64,000 nucleotides of DNA from NCBI GenBank assembly GCA_015057555.1, contig SVEC01000001.1:248001-312000 (forward strand), written 5' to 3'. The notes under the pieces were generated by a model. That model made no database searches and was not told the DNA's origin. It worked only from the letters and a program-made list of their open reading frames with translations. The position numbers and the translations under genes are program-made. Position 1 is the stretch's first letter. Every line of letters starts with the position of its first letter. This document shows positions 7,981 through 16,656 of the stretch, one piece after another. Source of the DNA: Lachnospiraceae bacterium. Its GTDB lineage: Bacteria; Bacillota; Clostridia; Lachnospirales; Lachnospiraceae.

Positions 7981-8898
7981 TTATATTAAATTAAAAATCA
8001 ATCTAATTTTAAAGGATCTTTCCGCTAATTTAGAATATGAAATGCCATCAATGTGTTTCAGTAAGTATATTTTGCTTTTTAGTTTTCTTTTGTAATTACA
8101 AAGACAATTACAGAATAAATAATCCTCGGGACTTAAATCATTTTTACAATTGCTGATAATTTCCTTGGCATGTAGAGATATTTCTCCACGATTTTTTATC
8201 CATCTCTTGTATGTTTGTTTGAAAATTGAACGAACCCCTTTGTTGACCGGAGACTCAACATTGGATTCGTGTTGTCTATAGTCCAATGAAGGTAAATTGT
8301 CATAATAGATTTTGCCGTAAACTATACTGTATACAATTACTGATAAGTCGTGCATTATCATATGCTCTGTGCTCATTTTAATAAGCTTGTCTCTTAACTG
8401 AGAATTAAATACCATGGTACATCCTTGGCAGGTGCCAGTAATTAACTGAGAGCGAATGGTTAGCTTAATTGCATCTGGATTGTCGTAAGTGGTATCTCCT
8501 AAAGGAGATAGATTTTCGTCCACAAGCCTGCTGTTTGAAAAATATAGCTGAGGAGTGGAATTGTCTTCAAAAAATGATAAGGCACGTGAAAGTTTGTCCT
8601 GGTACCAAAAATCATCCTGATCAGCAAAGGCATAATAATCCGATTTGGGAGCTTGCTTTAGTAATTCCCAAAAGCTTTTTCCGGGCCCTAAATTACCAGT
8701 GGTTTTGCACCAAGATATATTTAACCGGTCTCCCCATGCGTCTATCAATTTTTTAGTGTTATCAGTGCTTCCGTCATCTCTTACAAATAAAGTTATGTCC
8801 ATGTTGATGTTTTGGTTAAAAATACTGCTGATTTGCTGGTCGATGTATTTTTCGCCATTGTATGTTGAAAGCATAATAATTAATTTTTTTTCTTTCAT
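7981..8898 (-). CDS. Family 2 glycosyltransferase (rhamnosyltransferase-like)
   Basis: This 305-aa GT-A fold transferase has the N-terminal nucleotide-sugar region IIMLSTYNGEKYIDQQI, RDDGSTDN (residues 40-47, containing the DXD-type Asp pair) and a second acidic motif FADQDDFW (91-98). Together with GLGPGKSF-like text (NLGPGKSFWELL), these are typical of rhamnosyl- or galactosyltransferases that build surface glycans. No membrane anchor is seen. It is transcribed leftward with the gene at 8927-9913, 28 bases apart. The DNA is visibly more AT-rich than the housekeeping genes to the left. The donor and acceptor sugars cannot be told from the sequence. Confidence 0.88.
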   Translation of the reverse strand: MKEKKLIIMLSTYNGEKYIDQQISSIFNQNINMDITLFVRDDGSTDNTKKLIDAWGDRLNISWCKTTGNLGPGKSFWELLKQAPKSDYYAFADQDDFWYQDKLSRALSFFEDNSTPQLYFSNSRLVDENLSPLGDTTYDNPDAIKLTIRSQLITGTCQGCTMVFNSQLRDKLIKMSTEHMIMHDLSVIVYSIVYGKIYYDNLPSLDYRQHESNVESPVNKGVRSIFKQTYKRWIKNRGEISLHAKEIISNCKNDLSPEDYLFCNCLCNYKRKLKSKIYLLKHIDGISYSKLAERSFKIRLIFNLI

Positions 8899-8926
8899 AT
8901 ATCACCCTATTTAGTACAAAAGATAA

Positions 8927-9913
8927 TTATTTGTGTTTTGAAAATAAAGAAATAAATAACTTGTCAGTTTTTGTTTTATGCATAGTTATATATATAAATA
9001 CAGCAAAGTTATTTAAAAACAAATCCCCCTTAGCCTTGAAAAGTCCAATCATCGGATTTTTCTTATATGTTGAAAAGTTTTTTTCTAGCCAAGAAAACAG
9101 ATTTTGATTTAATTTAAGCATATCTTGCTTATCACTTTGCATTAGGTTTGATAAAATATACCAAACAATAAATTTAATAAAATAATATTCTAGATAAATA
9201 TGATAAATCTTGCTATCTGTACACAAATCCTTTATAGTTTTGTCGAAAGTGACAATTGGATCAGTATATGAATTCACCTTGGTATAATTGACATTTGATA
9301 CAGAGGTTGGATTATCAAACCAAACATAAACGTATTCTGTAACGTATTTTATTTTATCTGTATAAGAGTATGCAACTAAATCGAAATACACATCCTCCCC
9401 AATGCCGGTTTTTAAAAACTTGATGTTGTTATCTGTAAGAAAATCTCGCCGTATTATTCTGGCCCATGGATAGGTAAAACAGAATTTTGACCATGGTGTG
9501 TTGACGGGCATCATCTTTCTGGTTGTTTTTCCTTTTTCGTTTCGTCTAAGAAAGCCTCCAATAACAATATCGTATTCCTCTGTTAGGGCAGAGTGAAATA
9601 CGCTACAAAAATTAGTAGATATATAATCGTCTTGATCCACGAAGGCAATATAAGTAGAATTAGCAAGTTTGATGCCTAGATTTCTAGCTTCTGCCACCCC
9701 CATATTACTTTGAGATTTAATTATTGTCTTGTGTTTTTTTGTGTTGTATAATGTAATGGTGGAATTTATAATCTGCAAAGAATTATCTGTTGAACCATCG
9801 TCGATTACGATTAATTCTAAGTTATTATAATCTTGAGCTAATATACTTTTTAAGCATCGTTTTATGTATTTTGCACCATTATATACAGGGATTATAAATG
9901 ATATTGATTCCAT
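8927..9913 (-). CDS. Family 2 glycosyltransferase
   Basis: This 328-aa GT-A fold transferase opens with ISFIIPVYNGAKYIKRCL, followed by VIDDGSTDNS (DDG at 38-40), NMGVAEARNLG and FVDQDDYIS (DQDD 93-96), the standard blocks of family 2 enzymes that extend capsular or wall polysaccharides. The C-terminal half is less conserved and rich in Tyr, Lys and Asn. It is probably the first gene of a two-gene leftward unit. Its start lies 73 bases from the start of the rightward unit, so the short spacer should carry divergent promoters. Strong AT bias suggests acquisition by transfer. Confidence 0.87.
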   Translation of the reverse strand: MESISFIIPVYNGAKYIKRCLKSILAQDYNNLELIVIDDGSTDNSLQIINSTITLYNTKKHKTIIKSQSNMGVAEARNLGIKLANSTYIAFVDQDDYISTNFCSVFHSALTEEYDIVIGGFLRRNEKGKTTRKMMPVNTPWSKFCFTYPWARIIRRDFLTDNNIKFLKTGIGEDVYFDLVAYSYTDKIKYVTEYVYVWFDNPTSVSNVNYTKVNSYTDPIVTFDKTIKDLCTDSKIYHIYLEYYFIKFIVWYILSNLMQSDKQDMLKLNQNLFSWLEKNFSTYKKNPMIGLFKAKGDLFLNNFAVFIYITMHKTKTDKLFISLFSKHK

Positions 9914-9986
9914 AGTCTCTCCTTAGTTATCATTTTTTATATGGTAATTTATTTTCTTTTATTTTTCAATAGTGAAAGGGAAAAAT

Positions 9987-11216
9987 ATGCTTGATTTACA
10001 TATCGCAAAAAATAAAGACATAGTATTGGCGGTTTCATATGGAGACTATCAAATAATGCATGGTGGTGTAAGTAGATATTTGATGGATTACACCAATAAT
10101 CTTTTGGAAAATGATATAAGTGTTATATTTTTTTATCCTAAGACCATAAAGAATTTGTCGGGCAAAACTATGCTTATGAAATATGGATGCAAAGTGGATG
10201 ATAAAGATATCAAGGGGGCTTATGATATTGCTGGTATAATCAGTATAGTTGATGATAATATTAATAAAGAAAAGAAACTTAGGGAATTTCATATTCATCA
10301 TTTGAAGGATGTTGATTTGGAAGATATAGATTGTTTGTTGAGAAACTATAATTTTAGTACCAGATATTTTATTCATGACTATTACTGTATAGCAACAAAT
10401 TATGTTGAAGGAATAGATTATCAACAGATACATATGACAGACCATTATAATGCATACAGAGAATTTTTTGACAGGAGAACTATAGATTTTATTGCGCCTT
10501 CTAAAGTGGCTGCTGGGGTTTTTAAAAAAGCCTTTGAATTAAAAAAAGATGTAAAGGTTATTCCACATCAAAAGTGCAGTATCGTAGCTGAAGGTTGCAG
10601 TTTTGAAAGAGAAGATAGTTCGGATATAAGAGTTGCGTATATAGGTAATACAAATAGAGAAAAAGGTTATGAATATTGGCTAGAGGCTCTTAACAATAAA
10701 GCTAACGGAGTGACATATATAGAATACTCAAATGCTAAAAACAGCAAAAATGCAATATTAAAATCGGGATACTATCAGCCTAATGACTTGAAATATATGG
10801 TTAAGAGTATGAAGGATGATAAGATAGATATTGTTGTATTATGGTCAATATGTAAAGAAACATATTCTTATACCTTTTTTGAAGCTCTAGAAGCAGGAAT
10901 AGTTATAATAACTAACTGGGAAAGTGGAAACATAGCGGCTATGGTTGAAGAGTATAATGCTGGGGAAATATATGACAAATCCGAACTAAAAAATATATTA
11001 TGTGATTATGATTATTTATATACGCTATTGGGTAAGAACAAGAATAAAGATAAATTTCGGGTAGAGTTCAATCCAGAGATAATAGAGTTAGTTAAACAAT
11101 CTCAGAGTGTTTCTATTGGAAAAACTTACTTAAAAAACAGAAGAAAGAAGTATATTATGTTTTCTGCTATTTACAATATCTACAATTGGCTAAGAGTAAA
11201 GGTGATAAAGGTATGA
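9987..11216 (+). CDS. Glycosyltransferase, GT-B fold (family 4-like)
   Basis: This protein of about 409 aa has a plausible GT4 layout. The N-terminal half contains HGGVSRYLMDYTNNLLENDI, and the C-terminal half contains IRVAYIGNTNREKGYEYWLEA and SYTFFEALEAGIVIITN, where the EAL-type acidic motif and following glycines match the nucleotide-sugar site of retaining GT-B enzymes. The start is ATG 9987, preceded by AAAGGG at 9975-9980; an in-frame GTG at 9972 is less well placed. It is the first gene of the rightward glycan unit and overlaps the FkbM methyltransferase by four bases. Substrate unknown. Confidence 0.72.
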   Translation: MLDLHIAKNKDIVLAVSYGDYQIMHGGVSRYLMDYTNNLLENDISVIFFYPKTIKNLSGKTMLMKYGCKVDDKDIKGAYDIAGIISIVDDNINKEKKLREFHIHHLKDVDLEDIDCLLRNYNFSTRYFIHDYYCIATNYVEGIDYQQIHMTDHYNAYREFFDRRTIDFIAPSKVAAGVFKKAFELKKDVKVIPHQKCSIVAEGCSFEREDSSDIRVAYIGNTNREKGYEYWLEALNNKANGVTYIEYSNAKNSKNAILKSGYYQPNDLKYMVKSMKDDKIDIVVLWSICKETYSYTFFEALEAGIVIITNWESGNIAAMVEEYNAGEIYDKSELKNILCDYDYLYTLLGKNKNKDKFRVEFNPEIIELVKQSQSVSIGKTYLKNRRKKYIMFSAIYNIYNWLRVKVIKV

Positions 11217-12082
11217 TTCACAAAAATATTGAAAAAATCAAACATATGTTGATTCACAACAGATTTTGGAAAAAATATATTGAAAAATCTATATTGAGAT
11301 ACTACTCAAGGCATGATGGTAGTCAATATGCTGAGGAATTGGAATACATAAAACACAGAGGAATCGAAGTGTTTAATTATGAGTTTGCTGATAAGTACAC
11401 ACGGGTCAAAAATAATATTTTCTTGGACGAGGAGAATGGACATAGGTATGTTGTTAACGAAAAGGGACATAGACTTTATTTTGCTAAGGGAATGTCTGAA
11501 GAGAGAATTAATGAGTACTATAATGGGATATGTATGGAACAAGATCCGCAGTCACCACATAGATATATAGATGAATCTATAGAAGAGGGTATGTATGATA
11601 CGATTCTAGATTTGGGTGGTGCTGAAGGTAATTTTACCCTTAGTGTTATTGACCAGATAAAAGAAGCTTACATATTCGAGTGTGATAAGGAATGGGTAGA
11701 GGCTATGAATTTGACCTTTGCACCATGGAAGGATAAAGTGCATATTGTTGAGAAATATGTATCCGACCAAACACGAGATGGTTTAATAAAGCTTGATGAC
11801 TGTGAATGGATAATAAATAAAAAAATAGATATTATTAAGATGGATATAGAGGGAGAGGAATTGCCTGCGCTTAAAGGTGCTGCAGAAATTCTGACAAAAA
11901 ACCCAAAATGTATATTGTTAGTATGCCTATATCATAATGCTGATGATTATGAAAATATAAGCCAGTACTTAAAGGCTTACAATAAAGAACTAAGAAAAGG
12001 TAGCCTTGTATTTATATATGATGCAAAAATAGCGCCGCCTTATTTTAGATATGGTCTTATGAAGGCATATAGGGAGTCTTAA
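11213..12082 (+). CDS. FkbM family methyltransferase
   Basis: This 289-aa protein has a methyltransferase domain in its C-terminal two thirds. SAM motif I appears as TILDLGGAEGNFTLSVI, an acidic motif as AYIFECDKEW, and the FkbM hallmark as IIKMDIEGEELPALKGA. FkbM-type enzymes O-methylate sugars or polyketides; in a glycan locus a sugar O-methylation is likely. The ATG at 11213 overlaps the stop of the previous gene (ATGA), which suggests translational coupling. An upstream in-frame start at 11186 inside the preceding gene is possible but unnecessary. The first 100 residues are unassigned. Confidence 0.82.
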   Translation: MIHKNIEKIKHMLIHNRFWKKYIEKSILRYYSRHDGSQYAEELEYIKHRGIEVFNYEFADKYTRVKNNIFLDEENGHRYVVNEKGHRLYFAKGMSEERINEYYNGICMEQDPQSPHRYIDESIEEGMYDTILDLGGAEGNFTLSVIDQIKEAYIFECDKEWVEAMNLTFAPWKDKVHIVEKYVSDQTRDGLIKLDDCEWIINKKIDIIKMDIEGEELPALKGAAEILTKNPKCILLVCLYHNADDYENISQYLKAYNKELRKGSLVFIYDAKIAPPYFRYGLMKAYRES

Positions 12083-12087
12083 CAAAG

Positions 12088-13464
12088 ATGAATAATCATG
12101 AGGAATTAAAAAGAGATTTTGGTATCGTTTTCGTATCAGGTATATTGACCGTTTTGATTACTAATCTAACTAGTGTTATTATTCCGTTGTTTACGAGTTA
12201 TGAGGTGTATGCGGGATATAAGATTTATTCTGTATATATGACATATAGTGGACTGTTTCACTTTGGATTGATTAATGGAGTGTATTTAAAATACGGCAAA
12301 TGCATGTATTCAGAGCTGCCAGCTGAAAAGATGAGAGGTATATTTAGACTACTGTGTGTGTTGCAAATTGCGTTTGTCGTAATAAATATTACCTTGATTA
12401 AGTTATTGGGAGTAACAGAGATTGCGTACTTGTTTGTTGCGATAAATATACCGTTTATTAACATAAATTGTTATTATACATTGGTTAATCAGTTTACAAA
12501 AAGATTTAAGTTGGATGCTGTTGTTCAGTTAATTCAAAATGTGATAATGATTGGTGTGATGGTACTAGCGTATATGGGGTGTTTTGAACGGTACAGCTAT
12601 CTTTTGATTGCTATTACGGTAGTAAATATAACAACCTGTATATCACAACTTTTTGTAAATCGAAAAATAACCTTTGGTAGATGTGAAGCTATCGAGGATA
12701 ACAAAGACGAAATAAGTGCACTGTTTTCGGATGGAAGATGGGTGATGTTTAGCGAGCTAGCTGGAATAGCTCTGCTAAATATTGATTTGATTTTTGTTCA
12801 ACATTTTTTTGATATAACTGATTTTGCGTTCTATTCATTCGCGTCATCGGTAATCAACGCAATTTATGCACTGATAATATATGTTAATAATATAGCCTAT
12901 CCGTATTTGGTTAGAAGCAAGGATTTAAAAAACATATCAGAAAAAATATATGATTTAATAATTAAACTTGGAATCTTAATAATGCCGACATATTACCTGA
13001 TTAGTATTTTTATGAAGGAATTTTTTGCCAAATACTATCCGAGTGTAAAAATAATTAGGATATTGTATTTAACGATTGTTTTTAAAATGTTGATTGTGTG
13101 TTTTTATGGTAATACATGTAAGGTAAATAAAACTAATGATATATATTTGAAAATAAATATAATAGTTCTAGTTATTGCCATTGCATTGAATGGTATAATG
13201 ATTTTTTTACTAGGTAAATATCAGGGGATTGCCATAGCTACTGTTGTAACTATGGTGATATGGTGGCTTATTCTCGAGATTAAATTAAATGAGAAAATAT
13301 CTCTTAAAAATATTATAAGAATAGTTGGAGCTAGTGTATGTTTTGCAATTATACCAGAAGATAATATGATTATGGGATTGTGTGCTTATGTGTTTATTAT
13401 TTTGGTGTTGTTTGCCTTTACAAAACATATGGATTTTAACAAGGAGGCAAAAGAATATGAATGA
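12088..13464 (+). CDS. Polysaccharide flippase-like membrane protein (Wzx/MATE-like)
   Basis: This 458-aa protein is almost entirely hydrophobic, with about 12-14 predicted membrane segments. Its N-terminal stretch (FGIVFVSGILTVLITNLTSV) and the conserved-looking middle (FSDGRWVMFSELAGIALLNI) resemble oligosaccharide flippases of the MOP superfamily. These move lipid-linked glycan repeat units across the membrane. Its place among glycosyltransferases supports this. It is very AT-rich. Stop and next start overlap by 8 bases. The assignment rests on topology and context more than on a diagnostic motif. Confidence 0.72.
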   Translation: MNNHEELKRDFGIVFVSGILTVLITNLTSVIIPLFTSYEVYAGYKIYSVYMTYSGLFHFGLINGVYLKYGKCMYSELPAEKMRGIFRLLCVLQIAFVVINITLIKLLGVTEIAYLFVAINIPFININCYYTLVNQFTKRFKLDAVVQLIQNVIMIGVMVLAYMGCFERYSYLLIAITVVNITTCISQLFVNRKITFGRCEAIEDNKDEISALFSDGRWVMFSELAGIALLNIDLIFVQHFFDITDFAFYSFASSVINAIYALIIYVNNIAYPYLVRSKDLKNISEKIYDLIIKLGILIMPTYYLISIFMKEFFAKYYPSVKIIRILYLTIVFKMLIVCFYGNTCKVNKTNDIYLKINIIVLVIAIALNGIMIFLLGKYQGIAIATVVTMVIWWLILEIKLNEKISLKNIIRIVGASVCFAIIPEDNMIMGLCAYVFIILVLFAFTKHMDFNKEAKEYE

Positions 13465-14413
13465 TATGTCAAAAATTATGTATATAGTTGTACCGTGCTT
13501 TAATGAGGAAGAGGTGCTTCTGGATACGAATTCCAAATTAATTACAAAAATCAAGGAATTGATTGATAATAAATTGATATCGGAAGTAAGTCGTGTATTA
13601 TATGTGGACGATGGATCTAGGGATTCAACGTGGGATATTATCTGTGAGCTTCATGAGAAACATGAGTATGTTACAGGATTGAAGCTTTCTAGAAATAAGG
13701 GTCATCAGAATGCCCTGATGGCAGGACTGATGGAGGCTAAGAATCATGCTGATATGGTTGTTTCCATGGATGCGGACCTACAAGATGACATTGATGTGCT
13801 AGAACGGTTTATTCAAGAATATGAAAATGGGGCAGATATAGTATATGGAGTTAGGAACTCTAGAAAAAAGGATTCGTTCTTTAAAAGAAATACCGCTATA
13901 GCTTTTTACAAGCTTATGAGAATGATGGGAGTGGAATTAGTTTATAACCACGCTGATTATAGACTAATGAGTAAAAGAGCTTTACATGAGTTAGAAGGAT
14001 ATAAAGAAGTAAATCTTTTCTTGAGAGGCATAATTCCTCTAATAGGTTTTAAAACAGCTACGGTAGAGTATGAGAGAGGTGAACGATTAGCCGGGGAAAC
14101 AAAGTATCCACTTAGGAAGATGCTTCAGTTTGCTATCGAGGGTATAACCTCTTGTAGCGTAAGACCTATACGTTTGATAGCCGTTACGGGAATGCTTATT
14201 GCATTAATGAGTGTTGTTATGCTTATACATACCATTGTAGGTTATTTTCAAGGTGGAACTATAGATGGCTGGGCTTCAATGGTGGTTATTATGTGCTTCT
14301 TAGGAGGGTTCCAAATCTTTAGTATAGGAATAGTTGGAGAATACGTTGGTAAGATATATCTTGAGGCAAAGGGTAGACCTAGATATGCCATAGAAAGCAA
14401 GAAGATAAAGTGA
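13457..14413 (+). CDS. GtrB/DPMS-like membrane glycosyltransferase (bactoprenol glucosyltransferase type)
   Basis: This 318-aa family 2 transferase has IVVPCFNEEEVLL, YVDDGSRDSTW, LSRNKGHQNALMAGL and MDADLQDD in the catalytic domain. Two C-terminal membrane segments follow (about 231-255 and 266-290) with a GGFQIFSIGIVGEYVGKIY signature. That layout is the GtrB/ArnC group, which loads a sugar onto undecaprenyl phosphate. The ATG at 13457 has AAGGAGG at 13441-13447. A flippase is encoded just before and a multi-span membrane protein just after, so a GtrB-type sugar-transfer system is plausible. Confidence 0.87.
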   Translation: MNDMSKIMYIVVPCFNEEEVLLDTNSKLITKIKELIDNKLISEVSRVLYVDDGSRDSTWDIICELHEKHEYVTGLKLSRNKGHQNALMAGLMEAKNHADMVVSMDADLQDDIDVLERFIQEYENGADIVYGVRNSRKKDSFFKRNTAIAFYKLMRMMGVELVYNHADYRLMSKRALHELEGYKEVNLFLRGIIPLIGFKTATVEYERGERLAGETKYPLRKMLQFAIEGITSCSVRPIRLIAVTGMLIALMSVVMLIHTIVGYFQGGTIDGWASMVVIMCFLGGFQIFSIGIVGEYVGKIYLEAKGRPRYAIESKKIK

Positions 14414-14420
14414 GGGTAAT

Positions 14421-15740
14421 ATGAAAGAAAAGAAAAAACTAAGAGACGTTCAAGTGGAAGAACTATTAAATCATAGGATAATTCCTTATATTTACTTATT
14501 TATAGTTATGGCTTTTTTTCACATATTCTGTTTTGAGGATTATGGGGATGATGTGACGGTCCTTGAAAATTTGTGTCCTACTGTGTGGGAGGAAATCAAG
14601 TTTATCCCTAGTATATGTAACGGGTGGAGTGGAAGGTATATTATAAATCCGTTCATACATATTATGATGCATTTTGATTATAGAGTGTGGTTGGTATTTG
14701 AGCTTATTTTTATTATGGGTATGTATAATATTATAAGGAAATATGGCTTGAGTAATGATAGAGTTCCGTGTCTATATATGCTTTCTTCATCCATGTGTAC
14801 CCTGACACTTTTAGATTACTATGAGGTAGGATGGAGAGTAGTGAGTATTACATATATTTGGGTTGCTATTGCTGCTATGGTTGCATGCCTTTCCATTGTG
14901 AAAAGTTATACAGATAAAAGTGTTAAGTGGTATATGTGGATAGTATATCTGCTTTTGACAATGGTTGCTGCTAATAAAGAAGAAATGTCAGTAATGTTTG
15001 TGATAATATTTACGGTGGCAGTTGTAATGCTGATCAAAGAGAAAAAACAGGTTTTGTTAGTTGCATTACAAACAGTTGTTTGCTATATAAGCTTATTTTC
15101 ACATCTGTTTTCCTCTGACAATCAGGCCAGGTACGAAACAAAAATGGTAGTTGCTGCTAGAAGCCATACCTTTATTGATAGAGCAATTATTGGTGTGTCT
15201 ACCACCTTTAGACATATACTTTTTGAGTACAACTTGGGATTTTTTTGTTTGGCGATAGTGCTCGTTTTAGTTATTTGGTTTAGTAAGAAGGATATAATTC
15301 CAAGATTGATATCCCTGATTCCACTTGTGCTTTGGTTTATGACCTGGATACCAGGAGAGATAGACTATATGTTTGGAACTAATACAACGGGCGGACCAAG
15401 GATTGTGGCGACGATTATATTGGGCGTCATTGCTGTGCTTGCTATAGTAATTTGCTTTTATTATATGTATGGCTTTAATTGGAAATTTGTTTGGATGAGT
15501 GTTGTGTTAATTGCTGGAATTGCTGGTAGGTTCGTAGTTGGCTTTGGCAACTCAGGGTGGCAACGTTATGAAAGAACGTACACATTTTTGTATATAGTAA
15601 TGATTGCTATCACAGCCATAATTGCCAGCGATGTGTGGGACAAGCTATCCTATAGGAAAAAGCAGGTTTTGTTTGGCGTGATAGTAACTCTTGGTTGTGT
15701 GGGAATTTTTAAGAATATACTTGATTTGGGTGTAATATAA
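14421..15740 (+). CDS. Polytopic membrane protein, DUF6056-like (GtrC/glucosyltransferase-like)
   Basis: This 439-aa protein has about 10 membrane segments. The first extracellular loop contains DYGDDVTVLENLCP and SICNGWSGRYII, an acidic-aromatic pattern resembling the DUF6056/GT-C-like proteins of surface-glycan loci. It follows the GtrB-like gene by 7 bases. In Gtr systems a polytopic third protein transfers the sugar from the lipid carrier to the polymer on the outer face, and this protein could play that part. That is inferred from position and topology, and I see no certain catalytic motif. Confidence 0.62.
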   Translation: MKEKKKLRDVQVEELLNHRIIPYIYLFIVMAFFHIFCFEDYGDDVTVLENLCPTVWEEIKFIPSICNGWSGRYIINPFIHIMMHFDYRVWLVFELIFIMGMYNIIRKYGLSNDRVPCLYMLSSSMCTLTLLDYYEVGWRVVSITYIWVAIAAMVACLSIVKSYTDKSVKWYMWIVYLLLTMVAANKEEMSVMFVIIFTVAVVMLIKEKKQVLLVALQTVVCYISLFSHLFSSDNQARYETKMVVAARSHTFIDRAIIGVSTTFRHILFEYNLGFFCLAIVLVLVIWFSKKDIIPRLISLIPLVLWFMTWIPGEIDYMFGTNTTGGPRIVATIILGVIAVLAIVICFYYMYGFNWKFVWMSVVLIAGIAGRFVVGFGNSGWQRYERTYTFLYIVMIAITAIIASDVWDKLSYRKKQVLFGVIVTLGCVGIFKNILDLGVI

Positions 15741-15755
15741 AAATGGAGGATTACT

Positions 15756-16538
15756 ATGAAGCATGCATTTGTGATATGTGCATACGGAAAATCCAAATAT
15801 CTTGAGCAATGTGTAAAATCAGTAGTGGGACAGAGTATACCCACTACTGTATTAATGTGTACATCTACACCATCAGAGTACATTTCGGGTATTGCAACAA
15901 AATATGGAATTCCGTTGTACGTTAGAGAAGGGAAAAACAATATAAAGGATGACTGGAATTATGCATATAATTTGCCGGATGCTGACTATGTAACAGTGGC
16001 GCATCAGGATGATGTTTACCATAAGGATTATGTAAAATATATGCAGAAAAAATTAAGAAACTCTAACAAACAGGATGTTATTATGTATCTTACCGGCTAC
16101 AGACCTCTAAAATCGGGAAGGGTTTCTTTTGATATTAATTGCCTGCTTAGAGCGTTTCTTCGTTTCCCTTTAAGGTTTAAGATGTTAAGAAAGAGTAGCT
16201 TTGTTAGGAAGTGCTGTCTTGCATTTGGAAATAGTATATGTTGTCCAACTGTCACATATAATAAATCAAAGCTGGGACAGGATGTGTTTACATCGGATAT
16301 GTCCTTTAACATTGATTGGGATACCTTTTATAAGCTAGCTCAGTATGAAGGTGAATTTGTGTATGAATCCAAGTGCTTGACACTTTATAGGATTCATGAC
16401 GAAGCTACAAGTAAGGAGTTTATAGATAACCACAATAGAATTCTTGAAGATACAGAAATGTTTGATAAATTTTGGCCCAAATCAATAGTGGGAATTCTTA
16501 TGAAATTCTATGTAAAAGCGTATGATACATATAGTTGA
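15756..16538 (+). CDS. Family 2 glycosyltransferase-like protein
   Basis: This 260-aa protein begins AFVICAYGKSKYLEQCVKSV, a family 2 N-terminus. It has VAHQDDVYHKDYV as the acidic motif (in place of the usual DQDD) and NIDWDTFYKLAQYEG further on. It has no membrane segment. RBS GGAGG precedes the ATG. It closes the rightward glycan unit; the type IV pilus operon promoter begins about 50 bases after its stop. Whether this enzyme decorates pili or a wall polymer cannot be decided from sequence, but adjacency to pilB makes pilin glycosylation worth considering. Confidence 0.78.
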   Translation: MKHAFVICAYGKSKYLEQCVKSVVGQSIPTTVLMCTSTPSEYISGIATKYGIPLYVREGKNNIKDDWNYAYNLPDADYVTVAHQDDVYHKDYVKYMQKKLRNSNKQDVIMYLTGYRPLKSGRVSFDINCLLRAFLRFPLRFKMLRKSSFVRKCCLAFGNSICCPTVTYNKSKLGQDVFTSDMSFNIDWDTFYKLAQYEGEFVYESKCLTLYRIHDEATSKEFIDNHNRILEDTEMFDKFWPKSIVGILMKFYVKAYDTYS

Positions 16539-16590
16539 TTGGAATTCTTGTAAAAATGTTGAAAAAGGTCGGAATTACATAAAAATTTCC

Positions 16591-16619
16591 TTTTCAATTA
16601 GTATAAAATGTGGTACTAT
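16591..16619 (+). promoter_or_regulatory. Putative sigma-A promoter of the pilus operon
   Basis: TTTTCA (16591-16596) and TACTAT (16614-16619) are separated by 17 bases. Each matches the consensus at four of six positions. The element sits 38 bases before the pilB start in an otherwise featureless AT-rich spacer. Confidence 0.5.
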
Positions 16620-16656
16620 AGTAATTAACTAAAACTATAATGAGAGGTAATGTGCT

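Noticed and set aside
7981-16538. Prophage or integrative element as source of the glycan island
   Set aside because: No integrase, transposase, tRNA end or direct repeat was seen at the borders.
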